This document shows positions 18,003 through 27,451 of a stretch of DNA of 64,000 bases, piece by piece. The notes under the pieces were generated by a model. It saw only the letters and a list, made by a program, of their open reading frames with translations, did not search any database and was not told the origin of the DNA. A program made the translations under genes and the position numbers. The DNA is from Microbacterium terregens (lineage in GTDB: Bacteria; Actinomycetota; Actinomycetes; Actinomycetales; Microbacteriaceae), in NCBI RefSeq assembly GCF_039534975.1, contig NZ_BAAAWH010000001.1, forward strand, positions 1,116,001 through 1,180,000. The letters are read 5' to 3'. The stretch's first letter is position 1. Every line of letters begins with the position of its first letter.

Positions 18003-19607
18003 ATGGCCGGCCCCAGCCACGACCCTTCCCTGTACCGCGACCGCGATCTCGTGCCGGTTCGCCGGGCGCTCGTCTCGGTCAGCGACAAGACCGACCTGCT
18101 GACGCTCGCCGAGGCTCTGGCCGGCGCGGGGATCGAGATCGTCTCGACCGGCTCCACCGCGGCCACCATCCGCGATGCCGGGTTCGCGGTGACCGACGTC
18201 GCTGCGGTCACCGGTTTTCCGGAGTCGCTCGACGGCCGCGTGAAGACCCTGCACCCGGGCGTGCACGCCGGCCTGCTCGCGGACCTCCGCCTCGAGGACC
18301 ACGAGCGTCAGCTCGACGAGCTCGGCATCGCGGCGTTCGAACTCGTCGTGGTGAACCTGTACCCGTTCGTCGAGACCGTGGCCTCCGGCGCCGAAGGCGA
18401 CGCGGTCGTCGAGCAGATCGACATCGGCGGACCGGCCATGGTGCGCGCTTCGGCGAAGAACTACGCGAACGTGGCCATCGTCGTCTCACCCGAGTCGTAT
18501 CCCGGCGTCATCGACGCGATCGGCGTCGGCGGGACCAGCCTGGCTCAGCGCCGCGCCCTCGCCGCCCGCGCGTTCGCGCACACGGCCGCGTACGACCGCG
18601 CCGTCGCGCAGTGGTTCGCCGAGGAAACCCTCTCGGACGCCGATCTGCCGCAGCACCTCACGATCAAGGCCGAGCGGCTCGAGACGCTGCGCTACGGCGA
18701 GAACTCGCACCAGCGCGCGGCGATCTACTCGCGCGTCGGCGGCCACGGCATCGCCCAGGCCACACAGCTGCAGGGCAAGGGCATGTCGTACAACAACTAC
18801 ATCGACGCGGATGCCGCGCTGCGCGCCGCATTCGACATGGTCAAGCCCGCGGTGGCCATCATCAAGCACGCCAACCCGTGCGGGATCGCCGTCTCGGCGC
18901 CCAACGCGCTGGATGCGATCGCCAGCGCTCACCTGCGCGCGCACGAGTGCGATCCGGTGTCCGCCTTCGGCGGTGTGATCGCCGCGAACCGCCGGGTGAC
19001 GCTCAAGATGGCCGAGAACCTGCGGGACATCTTCACCGAGGTGATCGTGGCGCCGGAGTTCGAGCCCGAGGCGCTCGAGGTGTTCGCGCTGAAGAAGAAC
19101 CTTCGCGTGCTGCGTCTGCCGGTCGACTGGCAGCAGGAGCGGATGGATGTCCGACTCGTCTCCGGCGGCCTGCTGCTGCAGGACGCCGACCGCTTCCCCG
19201 ACGACATCGAGTCGGTCGCGAAGGACTGGCAGCTCGTCTCCGGCGAGCGGCCGAGCGAGGAGGAGATGACCAACTTCATCTTCGCCTGGAAGGCGTGCCG
19301 CGCGGTGAAGTCCAACGCGATCGTGCTCGCGAAGAACTCCGCGACGGTCGGCATCGGGATGGGCCAGGTCAACCGGGTCGACTCCTGCCGGCTCGCGGTG
19401 GAACGTGCGGGTGCTCGCGCGGCCGGATCCGTCGCGGCATCCGATGCGTTCTTCCCGTTCGCCGACGGACCGCAGGTCCTCATCGACGCCGGAATCGGGG
19501 CCATTGTGCAGCCCGGAGGCTCGGTCCGTGACGACGAGGTGATCGACGCTGCCCGCGAAGCCGGCGTCACGATGTTCTTCACCGGCGAGCGCCACTTCTT
19601 CCACTGA
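18003..19607 (+). CDS. purH: Bifunctional AICAR formyltransferase / IMP cyclohydrolase
   Basis: Protein of 534 residues from the ATG at 18003, with GAGGAG 8 nt upstream. The N-terminal IMP cyclohydrolase (MGS-like) domain spans about 1-150 ([50 protein letters not shown]). The AICAR transformylase domain follows, with [24 protein letters not shown] (catalytic Lys-His pair) and DAFFPFADG near the end. It carries out the last two steps of purine synthesis, AICAR to FAICAR to IMP. It is paired with purN as in most actinobacteria, and ends 21 nt from a convergent gene. Confidence 0.97.
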   Translation: MAGPSHDPSLYRDRDLVPVRRALVSVSDKTDLLTLAEALAGAGIEIVSTGSTAATIRDAGFAVTDVAAVTGFPESLDGRVKTLHPGVHAGLLADLRLEDHERQLDELGIAAFELVVVNLYPFVETVASGAEGDAVVEQIDIGGPAMVRASAKNYANVAIVVSPESYPGVIDAIGVGGTSLAQRRALAARAFAHTAAYDRAVAQWFAEETLSDADLPQHLTIKAERLETLRYGENSHQRAAIYSRVGGHGIAQATQLQGKGMSYNNYIDADAALRAAFDMVKPAVAIIKHANPCGIAVSAPNALDAIASAHLRAHECDPVSAFGGVIAANRRVTLKMAENLRDIFTEVIVAPEFEPEALEVFALKKNLRVLRLPVDWQQERMDVRLVSGGLLLQDADRFPDDIESVAKDWQLVSGERPSEEEMTNFIFAWKACRAVKSNAIVLAKNSATVGIGMGQVNRVDSCRLAVERAGARAAGSVAASDAFFPFADGPQVLIDAGIGAIVQPGGSVRDDEVIDAAREAGVTMFFTGERHFFH

Positions 19608-19628
19608 CGCTGGCGCTCGTCCCGCGGT

Positions 19629-21056
19629 TCAGAGCGGGGCGGGGCGGCCGTACTCCTCGAGCCAGCGAAGCCAGACCTCGCTGAGCGTCGGATACGACGG
19701 CACCGCGTGCCAGAGACGATCGATCGGCACCTCGCCGACGATCGCGACGGTCGCGGAGTGCAGCAGCTCGGCCACGTTCGCGCCGGCGAACGTGGCTCCG
19801 ATCAGCACACCGCGGTCCTCGTCGACGATGGCTCGCGCCCTGCCCTCGTAGGAGTCCGCGTAGGTGCTGGCGCCGGCGACCCAGGACAGGTCGTAGTCCA
19901 GTACCCGGATGCGTCGGCCGGCGGCACGCGCGGCCGCCTCGGTGAGGCCGACCGACGCGATCTCCGGGTCGGTGAAGGTGACCTGCGGGATGTGGTCGTG
20001 GTCCGCGGTCGCGACGTGCGCACCCCACGGCACGTCATCGACCGGCCCGCCCTTCGCGCGGACCGCGATCACGTCACCGGCAGCGCGGGCCTGGTACTTG
20101 CCCTGGTGCGTCAGGAGTGCACGGTGGTTGACGTCGCCGACCGCGTAGAGCCAGTCGGTGCCCTTGACCAGCAGCGTGTCGTCGACGGCCAGCCATGCTC
20201 CCGGCGAGAAGCCGATGCTTCCCAGCCCGAGGTCGCCGGTGCGCGGCGTACGGCCGACGGCGACGAGCACCTGCTCGGCGACGACGCGGCCTCCGTCCGA
20301 CAGCGCGAGCACCGCGTTCCGGTCGGTGCGGTGCGCGGCCGTCACCGCGACACCGGCGCGGACGGTGACACCCAGCCCGCGCAGCGAGGCCTCGACCAGC
20401 TCGGCGGCGAAGGGCTCCAGCTTCGGCAGAAGCCTCGACCGCACGATCAGGGTCACCTTGGTGCCGAAGCCCGCGTACGCCGTCGCCATCTCCGCGCCCA
20501 CGACCCCGCCGCCCAGGATCGCGAGCGACGCGGGGATCGTCTGTGCGCTGGTGGCATCCCGGCTGGTCCACGGCTCGATCTCGCGCAGACCTGGGATGTC
20601 GGGCAGCAGCGCCACCGATCCGGTGGCGACGGCGACGGCGTGGCGAGCGATGAGGTCGGTCACGGTGCCGTCCTCGGCGGTCACCCGGACGCGCTTGACT
20701 CCGGTGAACTCGGCGTGACCCCGCACGAGGTCGATGCCGGTCTTCTTCAGCCAGCGCACCTGCGACGCGTCATCCCAGTCGTGGGTGATGCGGTCGCGGC
20801 GGCGCAGGACCCCGGTGATGTCCAGGCCGCCGCGGATCGCCTGCTTCGCGCCGTCGACGTCCTGCGCCGCCCGCAGTGCGGAAGCGCTGCGAAGGAGCGC
20901 CTTCGAGGGCATGCACGCCCAGTAGGAGCACTCGCCGCCCACCAGTTCGGCCTCGACGATGACGGTGGACATTCCGCCTTGGACGGTCCGCTCGGCGATG
21001 TTCTCGCCGACCGCACCGGCGCCGATCACGATGACGTCGTACTCGCGTTCGCTCAT
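19629..21056 (-). CDS. FAD-dependent pyridine nucleotide-disulfide oxidoreductase (Lpd/MerA-like)
   Basis: Protein of 475 residues. It starts with the FAD motif VIVIGAGAVGENIAER, then the redox-active disulfide motif GGECSYWACMPSK (C43, C48). An NAD(P)H-binding motif ILGGGVVGAEMATAYAGFG lies in the middle, and the C-terminal dimer interface holds WHAVPSYPTLSE with the His-x-Glu catalytic pair of the class. True dihydrolipoamide dehydrogenases carry GGTCLNVGCIPSK, so the ECSYWAC variant points to a related but distinct branch (often seen in actinobacteria and sometimes named mercuric reductase). No MerA N-terminal domain and no C-terminal Cys pair are present, so mercury reduction is unlikely. 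The disulfide substrate is unknown. Confidence 0.88.
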   Translation of the reverse strand: MSEREYDVIVIGAGAVGENIAERTVQGGMSTVIVEAELVGGECSYWACMPSKALLRSASALRAAQDVDGAKQAIRGGLDITGVLRRRDRITHDWDDASQVRWLKKTGIDLVRGHAEFTGVKRVRVTAEDGTVTDLIARHAVAVATGSVALLPDIPGLREIEPWTSRDATSAQTIPASLAILGGGVVGAEMATAYAGFGTKVTLIVRSRLLPKLEPFAAELVEASLRGLGVTVRAGVAVTAAHRTDRNAVLALSDGGRVVAEQVLVAVGRTPRTGDLGLGSIGFSPGAWLAVDDTLLVKGTDWLYAVGDVNHRALLTHQGKYQARAAGDVIAVRAKGGPVDDVPWGAHVATADHDHIPQVTFTDPEIASVGLTEAAARAAGRRIRVLDYDLSWVAGASTYADSYEGRARAIVDEDRGVLIGATFAGANVAELLHSATVAIVGEVPIDRLWHAVPSYPTLSEVWLRWLEEYGRPAPL

Positions 21057-21063
21057 CCGTTCA

Positions 21064-21069
21064 CGGTAG
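21064..21069 (-). promoter_or_regulatory. TAnnnT box before the flavoprotein gene
   Basis: Minus-strand TACCGT lies 7 nt before the ATG ending at 21056. There is no ribosome-binding site. Confidence 0.45.
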
Positions 21070-21183
21070 CGCCCACGCGCGCGTCGGGGTCAGGGTCGGT
21101 CCCGTCCCACGTCGATGTCGTGCGGACAGCACCCCACAGCCGTGTCCGATTTCCGCCAGTCGGATGCCGCGGAGCGTGGCATT

Positions 21184-22821
21184 GTGGAACCTGTGATCAG
21201 CTCCACCGCCACCACCGCGACGCGCATCGCGCCGCTGTCGTTCGATGAGCGCTACGGCGCGATCCAGTCGCGCGATCCCCGTTTCGACGGGCAGTTCGTC
21301 ACGGCCGTGCGCTCTACAGGGATCTACTGCCGGCCGAGCTGCCCGGCGCGCACGCCCAAACCGGCCAACGTGTCCTTCTTCGCCACCAGCGCCGCCGCGC
21401 ACGAGGCGGGCTACCGGGCATGCAAGCGGTGCCTGCCCGAGGCCGCGCCCGGATCCCCGGAGTGGGATCTGCGCGGCGACACCACGGCCCGCGCCATGCG
21501 GCTGATCGCGGACGGCGTGATCGAGCGCGAGGGCGTCCCGGGTCTCGCGCGCCGGCTCGGGTATTCGTCACGGCACCTCACCAGACTGCTGACCGCCGAG
21601 CTGGGTGCCGGACCGCTCGCGCTGAGCCGAGCGCATCGCGCGCACACCGCGCGGATGCTGCTGGTGGGCACCGACCTGCCGGCCGCCGATGTCGCGTTCT
21701 CGGCCGGGTTCACCAGCATCCGGCAGTTCAACGAGACGGTGCGGGAGGTGTTCGGGATGCCGCCGCTCGAGCTGCGCGCCCGCCGCCGTCGCGGCGGCGG
21801 GAGTCAACCCCTCGACGGCGCGATCGACCTCGTCCTGCCGCACCGCGGCCCGCTCGATGCGGAGGGTCTGTTCGCCTGGATGACCGCGCGCGCCGTGAGC
21901 GGAATGGAGTCGGCGACTCCCGCGTCGTTCGCCCGCACCCTGCGACTGCCCGGTGGTCCGGCGTGGTTCGAGCTCCGCCTCGACGAGACGGGGCGCGTGC
22001 GACTGCGTGCCCGGCTGACCCACCTGGCCGATCTGTCCACGCTCGTCACGCGTGCCCGTCGCCTGTTCGACCTCGACGCCGACCCGATCGCGATCGACGC
22101 CGCGCTGTCGCGGCATCCCGAACTCGCCCCGCTCGTGGCGCGTGTGCCCGGGATCCGCGTGCCCGGAGCCGCCGACCCGCACGAGATGCTCATTCGCGCG
22201 ATGGTCGGACAGCAGATCACGGTATCGGCGGCGCGCACCGCGCTGACCGCGCTCACCGACGCGCTGGGGGAGCCCGTCTCGATCGGGGCGACCGGCCCAG
22301 GTGCCGCGAACCAGGCGAGGCTCTTCCCCACGATGGCGGCGATCGCCGAGCACGGGCACGAGGTCCTGCGCGGCCCCGCGGCACGCATCCGCGCGCTCGT
22401 CGGCGCCGCCGCGGCCCTCGCCGACGGCTCCCTCCGGCTCGGACCGGGCGACGAGGCCGCCGATCAGCGGGCAGCCCTGCTCGCGCTGCCCGGCGTCGGA
22501 CCCTGGACGGCCGACTACGTGCGGATGCGCGTGCTCGGTGACACCGATGTGTTCCTTCCCGGCGACGTCGCGGTGCGCACCGGCGCCGCCGCGGTAGGCC
22601 TGCCCGCGGACCCCCGCGCGTTGGAGGCGTGGGCTGCGCGGACCGCGCCGTGGCGCAGCTACTTCACCGCGCACCTGTGGCGCGCCGTCCCCGTCCGCCC
22701 GCCCGCACCCCGTCGCGGCACAGCCGCGGTGGCGGCCTCGACGGCCTCGCCACGTCCGTCGTACGAGAACACAACCGAACCACCGGTCGGACGACCGAGC
22801 ACCGAGGAGGACCCGACATGA
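21184..22821 (+). CDS. Ada-AlkA fusion: methylation sensor/regulator and 3-methyladenine DNA glycosylase
   Basis: Protein of 545 residues from the GTG at 21184 (GGAG 9 nt upstream); the GTG at 21193 is also possible. The N-terminal Ada zinc domain has C49, C53, C80 and C83 with the exact 4/27/3 spacing of E. coli Ada, so it can take a methyl group from phosphotriesters. An AraC-type helix-turn-helix follows ([17 protein letters not shown] and [20 protein letters not shown]). The C-terminal half is AlkA: an N-terminal wing, the helix-hairpin-helix [15 protein letters not shown], and the catalytic Asp in [10 protein letters not shown]. One protein thus senses alkylation, activates genes and excises alkylated bases. 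The stop overlaps the ogt start (ATGA). Confidence 0.93.
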   Translation: MEPVISSTATTATRIAPLSFDERYGAIQSRDPRFDGQFVTAVRSTGIYCRPSCPARTPKPANVSFFATSAAAHEAGYRACKRCLPEAAPGSPEWDLRGDTTARAMRLIADGVIEREGVPGLARRLGYSSRHLTRLLTAELGAGPLALSRAHRAHTARMLLVGTDLPAADVAFSAGFTSIRQFNETVREVFGMPPLELRARRRRGGGSQPLDGAIDLVLPHRGPLDAEGLFAWMTARAVSGMESATPASFARTLRLPGGPAWFELRLDETGRVRLRARLTHLADLSTLVTRARRLFDLDADPIAIDAALSRHPELAPLVARVPGIRVPGAADPHEMLIRAMVGQQITVSAARTALTALTDALGEPVSIGATGPGAANQARLFPTMAAIAEHGHEVLRGPAARIRALVGAAAALADGSLRLGPGDEAADQRAALLALPGVGPWTADYVRMRVLGDTDVFLPGDVAVRTGAAAVGLPADPRALEAWAARTAPWRSYFTAHLWRAVPVRPPAPRRGTAAVAASTASPRPSYENTTEPPVGRPSTEEDPT

Positions 22822-23312
22822 CCGCGAGCATCCAGACCATCGACACCCCGGACGGGCCGTTCACGATCGTCGCCGACGACAGGGGTCGGGTCCTCGCTTC
22901 GGGGTGGACGGCCGATCCGGCCGCGGCGCTCGCCCGCATTCACCCCCGCCTGCGACCCGTCACGGTGCGTGAGGCGGAGACGGATGCCGCGGCATCCGCC
23001 CTGGCCTACTACGCCGGCGATCTCCGTGCCATCGACGGTGTCCCGGTCGCCCAGCAGGGCACCGCGATGCAGTCCGCCGGATGGGCGGCGTTGCGTGGCA
23101 TCGCCCCCGGGCGACCGCTCACCTACGCGGAGTTCGCCCTCGCGCTGGGGCAGCCGAGCGCCGTCCGGGCCGCGGCATCCATCTGCGCCCGGAACGCGCC
23201 GGCGCTGTTCGTGCCGTGCCACCGGGTACTGCGCTCGGACGGCACGCTGGGCGGGTTCGCGTGGGGTGTGGACGTGAAGCGCGAGCTGCTGGCCCGCGAA
23301 GCCGCCGCTTGA
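22818..23312 (+). CDS. ogt: Methylated-DNA-[protein]-cysteine S-methyltransferase
   Basis: Protein of 164 residues translated from the ATGA overlap with the Ada-AlkA stop, so the two are translationally coupled. The active site [12 protein letters not shown] contains the acceptor Cys134; the preceding [12 protein letters not shown] holds the Arg finger and Asn hinge of the family, and [20 protein letters not shown] is the DNA-binding helix region. It removes methyl groups from O6-methylguanine in one suicidal transfer. The neighbouring gene lacks the Ada C-terminal methyltransferase domain, so this gene supplies the missing activity. The symbol could equally be mgt/adaB. Confidence 0.95.
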   Translation: MTASIQTIDTPDGPFTIVADDRGRVLASGWTADPAAALARIHPRLRPVTVREAETDAAASALAYYAGDLRAIDGVPVAQQGTAMQSAGWAALRGIAPGRPLTYAEFALALGQPSAVRAAASICARNAPALFVPCHRVLRSDGTLGGFAWGVDVKRELLAREAAA

Positions 23313-23324
23313 CCCCGCCGGTTC

Positions 23325-23383
23325 TTCGTGTCCCACTTCTGCATGCGGCACGCCGGGCGTGGCATGCAGAAGTGGGACACGAA
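23325..23383. repeat. Long intergenic hairpin with TGTCCCACTT arms (REP-like)
   Basis: Arms 23325-23346 and 23362-23383 are 22-bp perfect complements (TTCGTGTCCCACTTCTGC...). Inside them CACGCC-G-GGCGTG forms a second stem with a two-base bulge. It follows ogt by 12 nt and could stop its transcript, but the size and the related hairpin at 59972-60021 suggest a repeat family. Confidence 0.6.
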
Positions 23384-23425
23384 TGAGCGGCGGCGGAGCT
23401 GACCCGGGGCACCGCGAGGGGGCGG

Positions 23426-23454
23426 TTGTGTCGGGCGGGGCGCGAGGATAGTCT
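23426..23454 (+). promoter_or_regulatory. Candidate promoter for the ABC exporter leader
   Basis: TTGTGT (23426-23431) is separated by 15 nt from GATAGT (23447-23452) or by 17 nt from TAGTCT (23449-23454). It would give a leader of about 260 nt before the first ABC gene, containing the 27-codon reading frame. The match to consensus is moderate. Confidence 0.35.
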
Positions 23455-23499
23455 GGAAGGCTGTCGCCCGCGCCTGCGGGTCAGCCGAAGGAGGATGCC

Positions 23500-23583
23500 A
23501 TGAACACGATCGCCGTCGCCGTCACGCCGGTCGCCGCTCCGCTCCTCCGCGACCCGAACGGGACCCCGGGGCTCTTCGACTGA
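23500..23583 (+). CDS. 27-residue leader peptide upstream of the ABC exporter
   Basis: An ATG preceded by GAAGGAGG at 5-nt spacing, one of the best ribosome sites in the window, opens a 27-codon frame. It starts MNTIAVAV and ends NGTPGLFD. It is too short for a folded enzyme and has no membrane-length hydrophobic run. It ends 137 nt before a heterodimeric ABC exporter. Its coding region contains a GGTCGC/GCGACC stem (23529-23554), and further stems lie downstream. In Bacillus, the heterodimeric exporter BmrCD is controlled by translation of a short leader (BmrB). By analogy this may be a regulatory peptide whose stalling by an antibiotic switches on export. This is inference; it could also be a chance frame. 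Confidence 0.5.
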   Translation: MNTIAVAVTPVAAPLLRDPNGTPGLFD

Positions 23584-23642
23584 CCGGACTCGGGACTCCA
23601 CCGAGCAGGCAAAAGCCGCACCTCCGCGCGTTCTCGTTCGAC

Positions 23643-23659
23643 CGACGTCCGCGACGTCG
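23643..23659 (+). promoter_or_regulatory. Stem-loop in the exporter leader, possible attenuator
   Basis: CGACGTC-CGC-GACGTCG forms a perfect 7-bp stem with a 3-nt loop, about 60 nt after the leader peptide stop. A second short stem CTCGG/CCGAG lies at about 23589-23605. No clear U-tract follows. Whether these alternate with each other needs a folding calculation. Confidence 0.3.
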
Positions 23660-23720
23660 CCGCTGTTTCGGGCGCCCGCCGGCCCATCTCCTCTCCACCC
23701 GCGCGACTCCCACAAGGATC

Positions 23721-25544
23721 ATGACTTCCACCGCTTCATCACACGACGGCCGCCCCTCCACGCCGAGAGCACTGCTGCGCCTGCTTCCGTTCGCCAAGCC
23801 GGTGCTGGGCAGGCTCAGCCTCGGCGCGCTGAGCGCCCTGATCGCAAGCCTGCTCGCACTGAGCATCCCCCTCGTCCTCGAGGTGATCGTCCGCGGGCCG
23901 ATCGCGTCCGGTGACGCCGGCCAGATCGCCTGGGGCGCCGCCGCGATCCTCGTGCTCGGGCTGCTCGAGGCCGTCATGGTGTGGCTGCGCCGCTGGTTGG
24001 TGCTCGGCCCGGCGACGAAGGTCGAGTACGACCTGCGGAAGGGCTTCTACGCGCGACTGCAGCGGCTTCCGGTGTCCTTCCACGATCGCTGGCAGTCCGG
24101 CCAGCTGCTCAGTCGCATGATGCAGGACATCAGCATGCTGCGGCGCTGGCTGGCGTTCGGCCTGGTGCTGCTGGTGGTCAACGTGCTCACGATCCTCGTG
24201 GGCACCGTGCTGCTGTTCCGTTGGCACTGGCTGCTCGGCACCATCTTCCTCGTGTGCTCGATTCCCCTCTGGTACACGGGCTACCGCTTCGAGAAGACCT
24301 ACGGGACTCTGGCACGCCAGAGCCAGGACCAGGCCGGCGACCTCGCCACCTCCGTGGAGGAAAGCGTCCACGGGATCCGGGTGCTCAAGGCCTTCGGACG
24401 CGGCAAGCACGCCCTGCAGAAGTTCGCCAAGCAGGCCGAGACGCTCCGCCAGACCGAGCTGAACAAGGCGCGCGCCGTCGGGATCATCTGGTTCTGGCTG
24501 GTCCTGCTGCCTGACCTCGCGTTCGCGCTGTGCCTCGGTGCGGGCATCTACCTCGTCCAGTTGGGCCAGCTCACCGTGCCCGAGCTGATCGCGTTCTTCG
24601 CCATGGCGACCGTCCTGCGCTGGCCCATGGAGTCGATCGGATTCCTCTTCTCGTTCACACTCGACGCGCGCACCGCGACCGACCGGATCTTCGAGGTTCT
24701 CGACGAGCAGAACACCATCACCGATCCCGCGACGCCGACAACGATCGCCCAACCGCGCGGCGAGCTCGCGTTCGAAGGCGTGCACTTCCGGTATCAGGAT
24801 GCCGCGGCATCCGAACGGGACCTCATCAACGGCATCGATCTCGTGCTGCGCCCGGGGGAGACGATGGCTCTTGTCGGCCTGACCGGTTCGGGCAAGACGA
24901 CCCTGACGACACTGCCGTCCCGCCTGTACGACGTGACCGGCGGCCGGGTCACCCTCGACGGCGTGGACGTGCGCGACCTCAGCCTGAACGAACTCCGCAG
25001 GCACGTGGGCATGGCCTTCGAGGACGCGACGCTGTTCTCGCAGACCGTACGCGACAACGTGCTGCTCGGCCGGGAGGACCTGATCCCCGGCAGTCCCGAG
25101 GCCGAGGCCGTGCTGCGCGAGGCGCTCGCGGTCGCCCAGGCGGGGTTCGTCGAGGACCTTCCGTTCGGCGTCGACACGGTCATCGGCGAGGAGGGGCTCA
25201 GCCTCTCGGGCGGGCAGCGGCAGCGCCTTGCGCTCGCCCGCGCGGTCGCCGCGCGTCCCGCCGTCCTCGTGCTGGATGACCCCCTCTCGGCCCTCGACGT
25301 CGACACCGAGGCCCTGGTCGAGGACGCCCTGCGCGAGGTGCTGCACAGCACCACGGCGCTCGTCGTCGCACATCGTCCGTCGACCGTCATGCTCGCCGAT
25401 CGCGTCGCTCTGCTCGAAGCCGGTCGGATCACGGCGGTCGGCCGTCACAGCGACCTGCTGCGCGAGAGCGAGCATTACCGGTATGTCATCTCCAGCCTGG
25501 AGAACGAACAGGCCCGTACCCGCGAAACGGAGGTGAACCTGTGA
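23721..25544 (+). CDS. ABC exporter half-transporter, degenerate-site subunit (BmrC/TM287-like)
   Basis: Protein of 607 residues. The N-terminal domain has six membrane helices (to about residue 310) and the C-terminal part is a nucleotide-binding domain. Walker A is GLTGSGKTT and the signature [16 protein letters not shown] is canonical. Walker B reads [11 protein letters not shown], so the catalytic Glu is replaced by Asp. That change marks the degenerate partner of heterodimeric exporters such as TM287/288 and BmrCD. AAGGA precedes the ATG with 4 nt between. The gene is coupled by a GTGA overlap to the second subunit and probably exports drugs or lipophilic compounds. Substrate is unknown. 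Confidence 0.92.
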   Translation: MTSTASSHDGRPSTPRALLRLLPFAKPVLGRLSLGALSALIASLLALSIPLVLEVIVRGPIASGDAGQIAWGAAAILVLGLLEAVMVWLRRWLVLGPATKVEYDLRKGFYARLQRLPVSFHDRWQSGQLLSRMMQDISMLRRWLAFGLVLLVVNVLTILVGTVLLFRWHWLLGTIFLVCSIPLWYTGYRFEKTYGTLARQSQDQAGDLATSVEESVHGIRVLKAFGRGKHALQKFAKQAETLRQTELNKARAVGIIWFWLVLLPDLAFALCLGAGIYLVQLGQLTVPELIAFFAMATVLRWPMESIGFLFSFTLDARTATDRIFEVLDEQNTITDPATPTTIAQPRGELAFEGVHFRYQDAAASERDLINGIDLVLRPGETMALVGLTGSGKTTLTTLPSRLYDVTGGRVTLDGVDVRDLSLNELRRHVGMAFEDATLFSQTVRDNVLLGREDLIPGSPEAEAVLREALAVAQAGFVEDLPFGVDTVIGEEGLSLSGGQRQRLALARAVAARPAVLVLDDPLSALDVDTEALVEDALREVLHSTTALVVAHRPSTVMLADRVALLEAGRITAVGRHSDLLRESEHYRYVISSLENEQARTRETEVNL

Positions 25545-27358
25545 GCACCGCAACCGTCGAAGGAACCAGCGGCGAAGACCGCTCGGACTACACGCGCGAA
25601 GAGAGCCGGGCGATCCGCCGTCGCTCGCTGCGCCTGCTCGGCTCGCTCGTCTCGCCGCTGAAGTGGCAGCTCGTGCTCGCCGCGACCATCCTGGTCGTCT
25701 CGACCGCACTCCGGGTGGCCGGCCCGGCCCTGATCGCCTACGGCCTCAACACGGCGCTGCCGGCAGTCGTCGACCGGATGGATTGGATGCCGACCATCGG
25801 CGTCGTCGTGGTGTACCTGATCACCGCGATGGGCGGCGCCGCCCTGATCGGCTGGTACGTCGTCGTGACGGCCCGACTGACGCAGGCCATCATGCTCGAC
25901 CTGCGCAAGCGGATCTTCCTGCACACGCAGCGGCTGAGCCTGGAGTTCCACGAGTCCTACACGTCGGGACGCATCATCTCCCGGCAGACGAGCGACCTGG
26001 ACACCATCCGCGAACTGCTGGACGGCGGCCTGAACGAGCTGGTGTCCGGCATCCTCTACGGAGGCTTCACCCTGATCGCGCTCCTGCTGCTGGACTGGCG
26101 GTCCGGCGTGGTCCTCATCGTGATGGGCCTGCCGCTGTACCTGCTGATGCGGTGGTTCTACACGCGCTCGCAGCGGGTCTACCGCGAGTCACGCGTGATC
26201 AGCGCGAAGGTCATCGTGAAATTCGTCGAGACGATGACCGGCATCCGTGCCGTGAAGGCCTTCCGCAAGGAGGCGCGCAACGACAACGAGTTCGGCGAAC
26301 TCGCCAGCGACTATCGCGACATCAACATGCGCTCGATCCGCCTCTTCGGCACGTTCGAGCCGGGGCTGATGGCTGTCGCGTCGGTCTCGCTCGCGGTCGT
26401 GGTGTTCTGGGGCGGCGTGCGCATCGAACCGGGCGTGTACGAGATCGGCACGCTCATCGCAGCAGTGCTGTACGTGCGCAACTTCTTCGCTCCGCTGCAG
26501 GAGGTCGCGTTCTTCCTGAACTCGTACCAGTCCGCGACAGCGGCGCTGGAGAAGGTCTCGGGCGTCCTGGAGGAGGAGCCGACGGTTCCGGATCCCGTTT
26601 CGCCGGTCGACCTGTGGGAGTCCCGCGGGCACATCCACTTCGACGGCGTGCGGTTCGGGTACGGCAGCGGAAAGACGATCCTGCCGGACTTCACCCTCGA
26701 CATCCCGGCGGGTCAGACCATCGCGCTGGTCGGCACGACCGGTGCGGGCAAGTCGACCCTCGCCAAGCTCGTCTCGCGGTTCTACGACCCGACCCGCGGG
26801 CGCGTGACCCTGGACGGCATCGATCTGCGCCAGCTGCACCCGAAGGACCTGCGCCGCGCCATCGTCATGGTGACGCAGGAGGCGTACCTGTTCAGCGGGA
26901 CGGTGGCCGACAACATCGCATTCGGCAAGCCCGACGCGACCATGGACGAGATCCGCGCGGCTGCGCGTGCGGTCGGTGCTGAGGCCTTCATCGAGGCGCT
27001 TCCGGACGGCTACGACACCGACGTGAACAAGCGCGGCGGGCGCGTGTCCGCCGGCCAGCGTCAGCTGATCTCGTTCGCCCGGGCGTTCCTGGCCAACCCC
27101 GCGGTGCTGATCCTCGACGAGGCGACCGCATCGCTGGACATGCCGTCGGAGCGGCAGATCCAGGACGCGCTGCAGACGCTCCTGGCCGACCGGACCGCGA
27201 TCATCATCGCGCACCGTCTGTCGACCGTCGCGATCGCCGATCGCGTGCTGGTGATGGAGCATGGCGAGATCATCGAGGACGATACGCCCGCGGCGCTGAT
27301 CGCCGGGACCGGAAAGTTCTCGCAGCTGCACGCCGCCTGGCGGGAGTCGCTGGTCTGA
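25541..27358 (+). CDS. ABC exporter half-transporter, catalytic-site subunit (BmrD/TM288-like)
   Basis: Protein of 605 residues starting at a GTG that overlaps the upstream stop. Six membrane helices precede a nucleotide-binding domain with Walker [11 protein letters not shown] and an intact Walker B plus catalytic Glu ([13 protein letters not shown]). Its signature is RVSAGQRQ rather than LSGGQ. The altered signature pairs with the altered Walker B of the first subunit in one inactive site, leaving one competent ATPase site, exactly the asymmetry known in heterodimeric exporters. A 15-bp hairpin 8 nt after the stop probably terminates the operon. Confidence 0.92.
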   Translation: MSTATVEGTSGEDRSDYTREESRAIRRRSLRLLGSLVSPLKWQLVLAATILVVSTALRVAGPALIAYGLNTALPAVVDRMDWMPTIGVVVVYLITAMGGAALIGWYVVVTARLTQAIMLDLRKRIFLHTQRLSLEFHESYTSGRIISRQTSDLDTIRELLDGGLNELVSGILYGGFTLIALLLLDWRSGVVLIVMGLPLYLLMRWFYTRSQRVYRESRVISAKVIVKFVETMTGIRAVKAFRKEARNDNEFGELASDYRDINMRSIRLFGTFEPGLMAVASVSLAVVVFWGGVRIEPGVYEIGTLIAAVLYVRNFFAPLQEVAFFLNSYQSATAALEKVSGVLEEEPTVPDPVSPVDLWESRGHIHFDGVRFGYGSGKTILPDFTLDIPAGQTIALVGTTGAGKSTLAKLVSRFYDPTRGRVTLDGIDLRQLHPKDLRRAIVMVTQEAYLFSGTVADNIAFGKPDATMDEIRAAARAVGAEAFIEALPDGYDTDVNKRGGRVSAGQRQLISFARAFLANPAVLILDEATASLDMPSERQIQDALQTLLADRTAIIIAHRLSTVAIADRVLVMEHGEIIEDDTPAALIAGTGKFSQLHAAWRESLV

Positions 27359-27365
27359 GTCCGGA

Positions 27366-27408
27366 ACGGATGCCGCGGCCGCGCGTTCGCGGAGGCCGCG
27401 GCATCCGT
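27366..27408 (+). terminator. Hairpin behind the ABC exporter operon
   Basis: Arms ACGGATGCCGCGGCC (27366-27380) and GGCCGCGGCATCCGT (27394-27408) are perfect complements around a 13-nt loop. It starts 8 nt after the stop and uses the GGATGCCG/CGGCATCC word. The opposing gene at 27452 could use it too. Confidence 0.65.
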
Positions 27409-27451
27409 CATCACGGCCCGGTTCTCACGCCGGGCCGCGGCGGGACTTCGC

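Noticed and set aside
19629..21056. Mercuric reductase or true dihydrolipoamide dehydrogenase
   Set aside because: The redox motif is CSYWAC rather than CLNVGC, there is no N-terminal HMA domain or C-terminal Cys pair, and no mer or 2-oxo-acid dehydrogenase genes are adjacent.
23739..25709. A 656-codon frame antisense to the ABC exporter
   Set aside because: Composition (Arg, Gln, His, Asp rich) is the typical third-position mirror of a GC-rich gene. No domain is recognisable.
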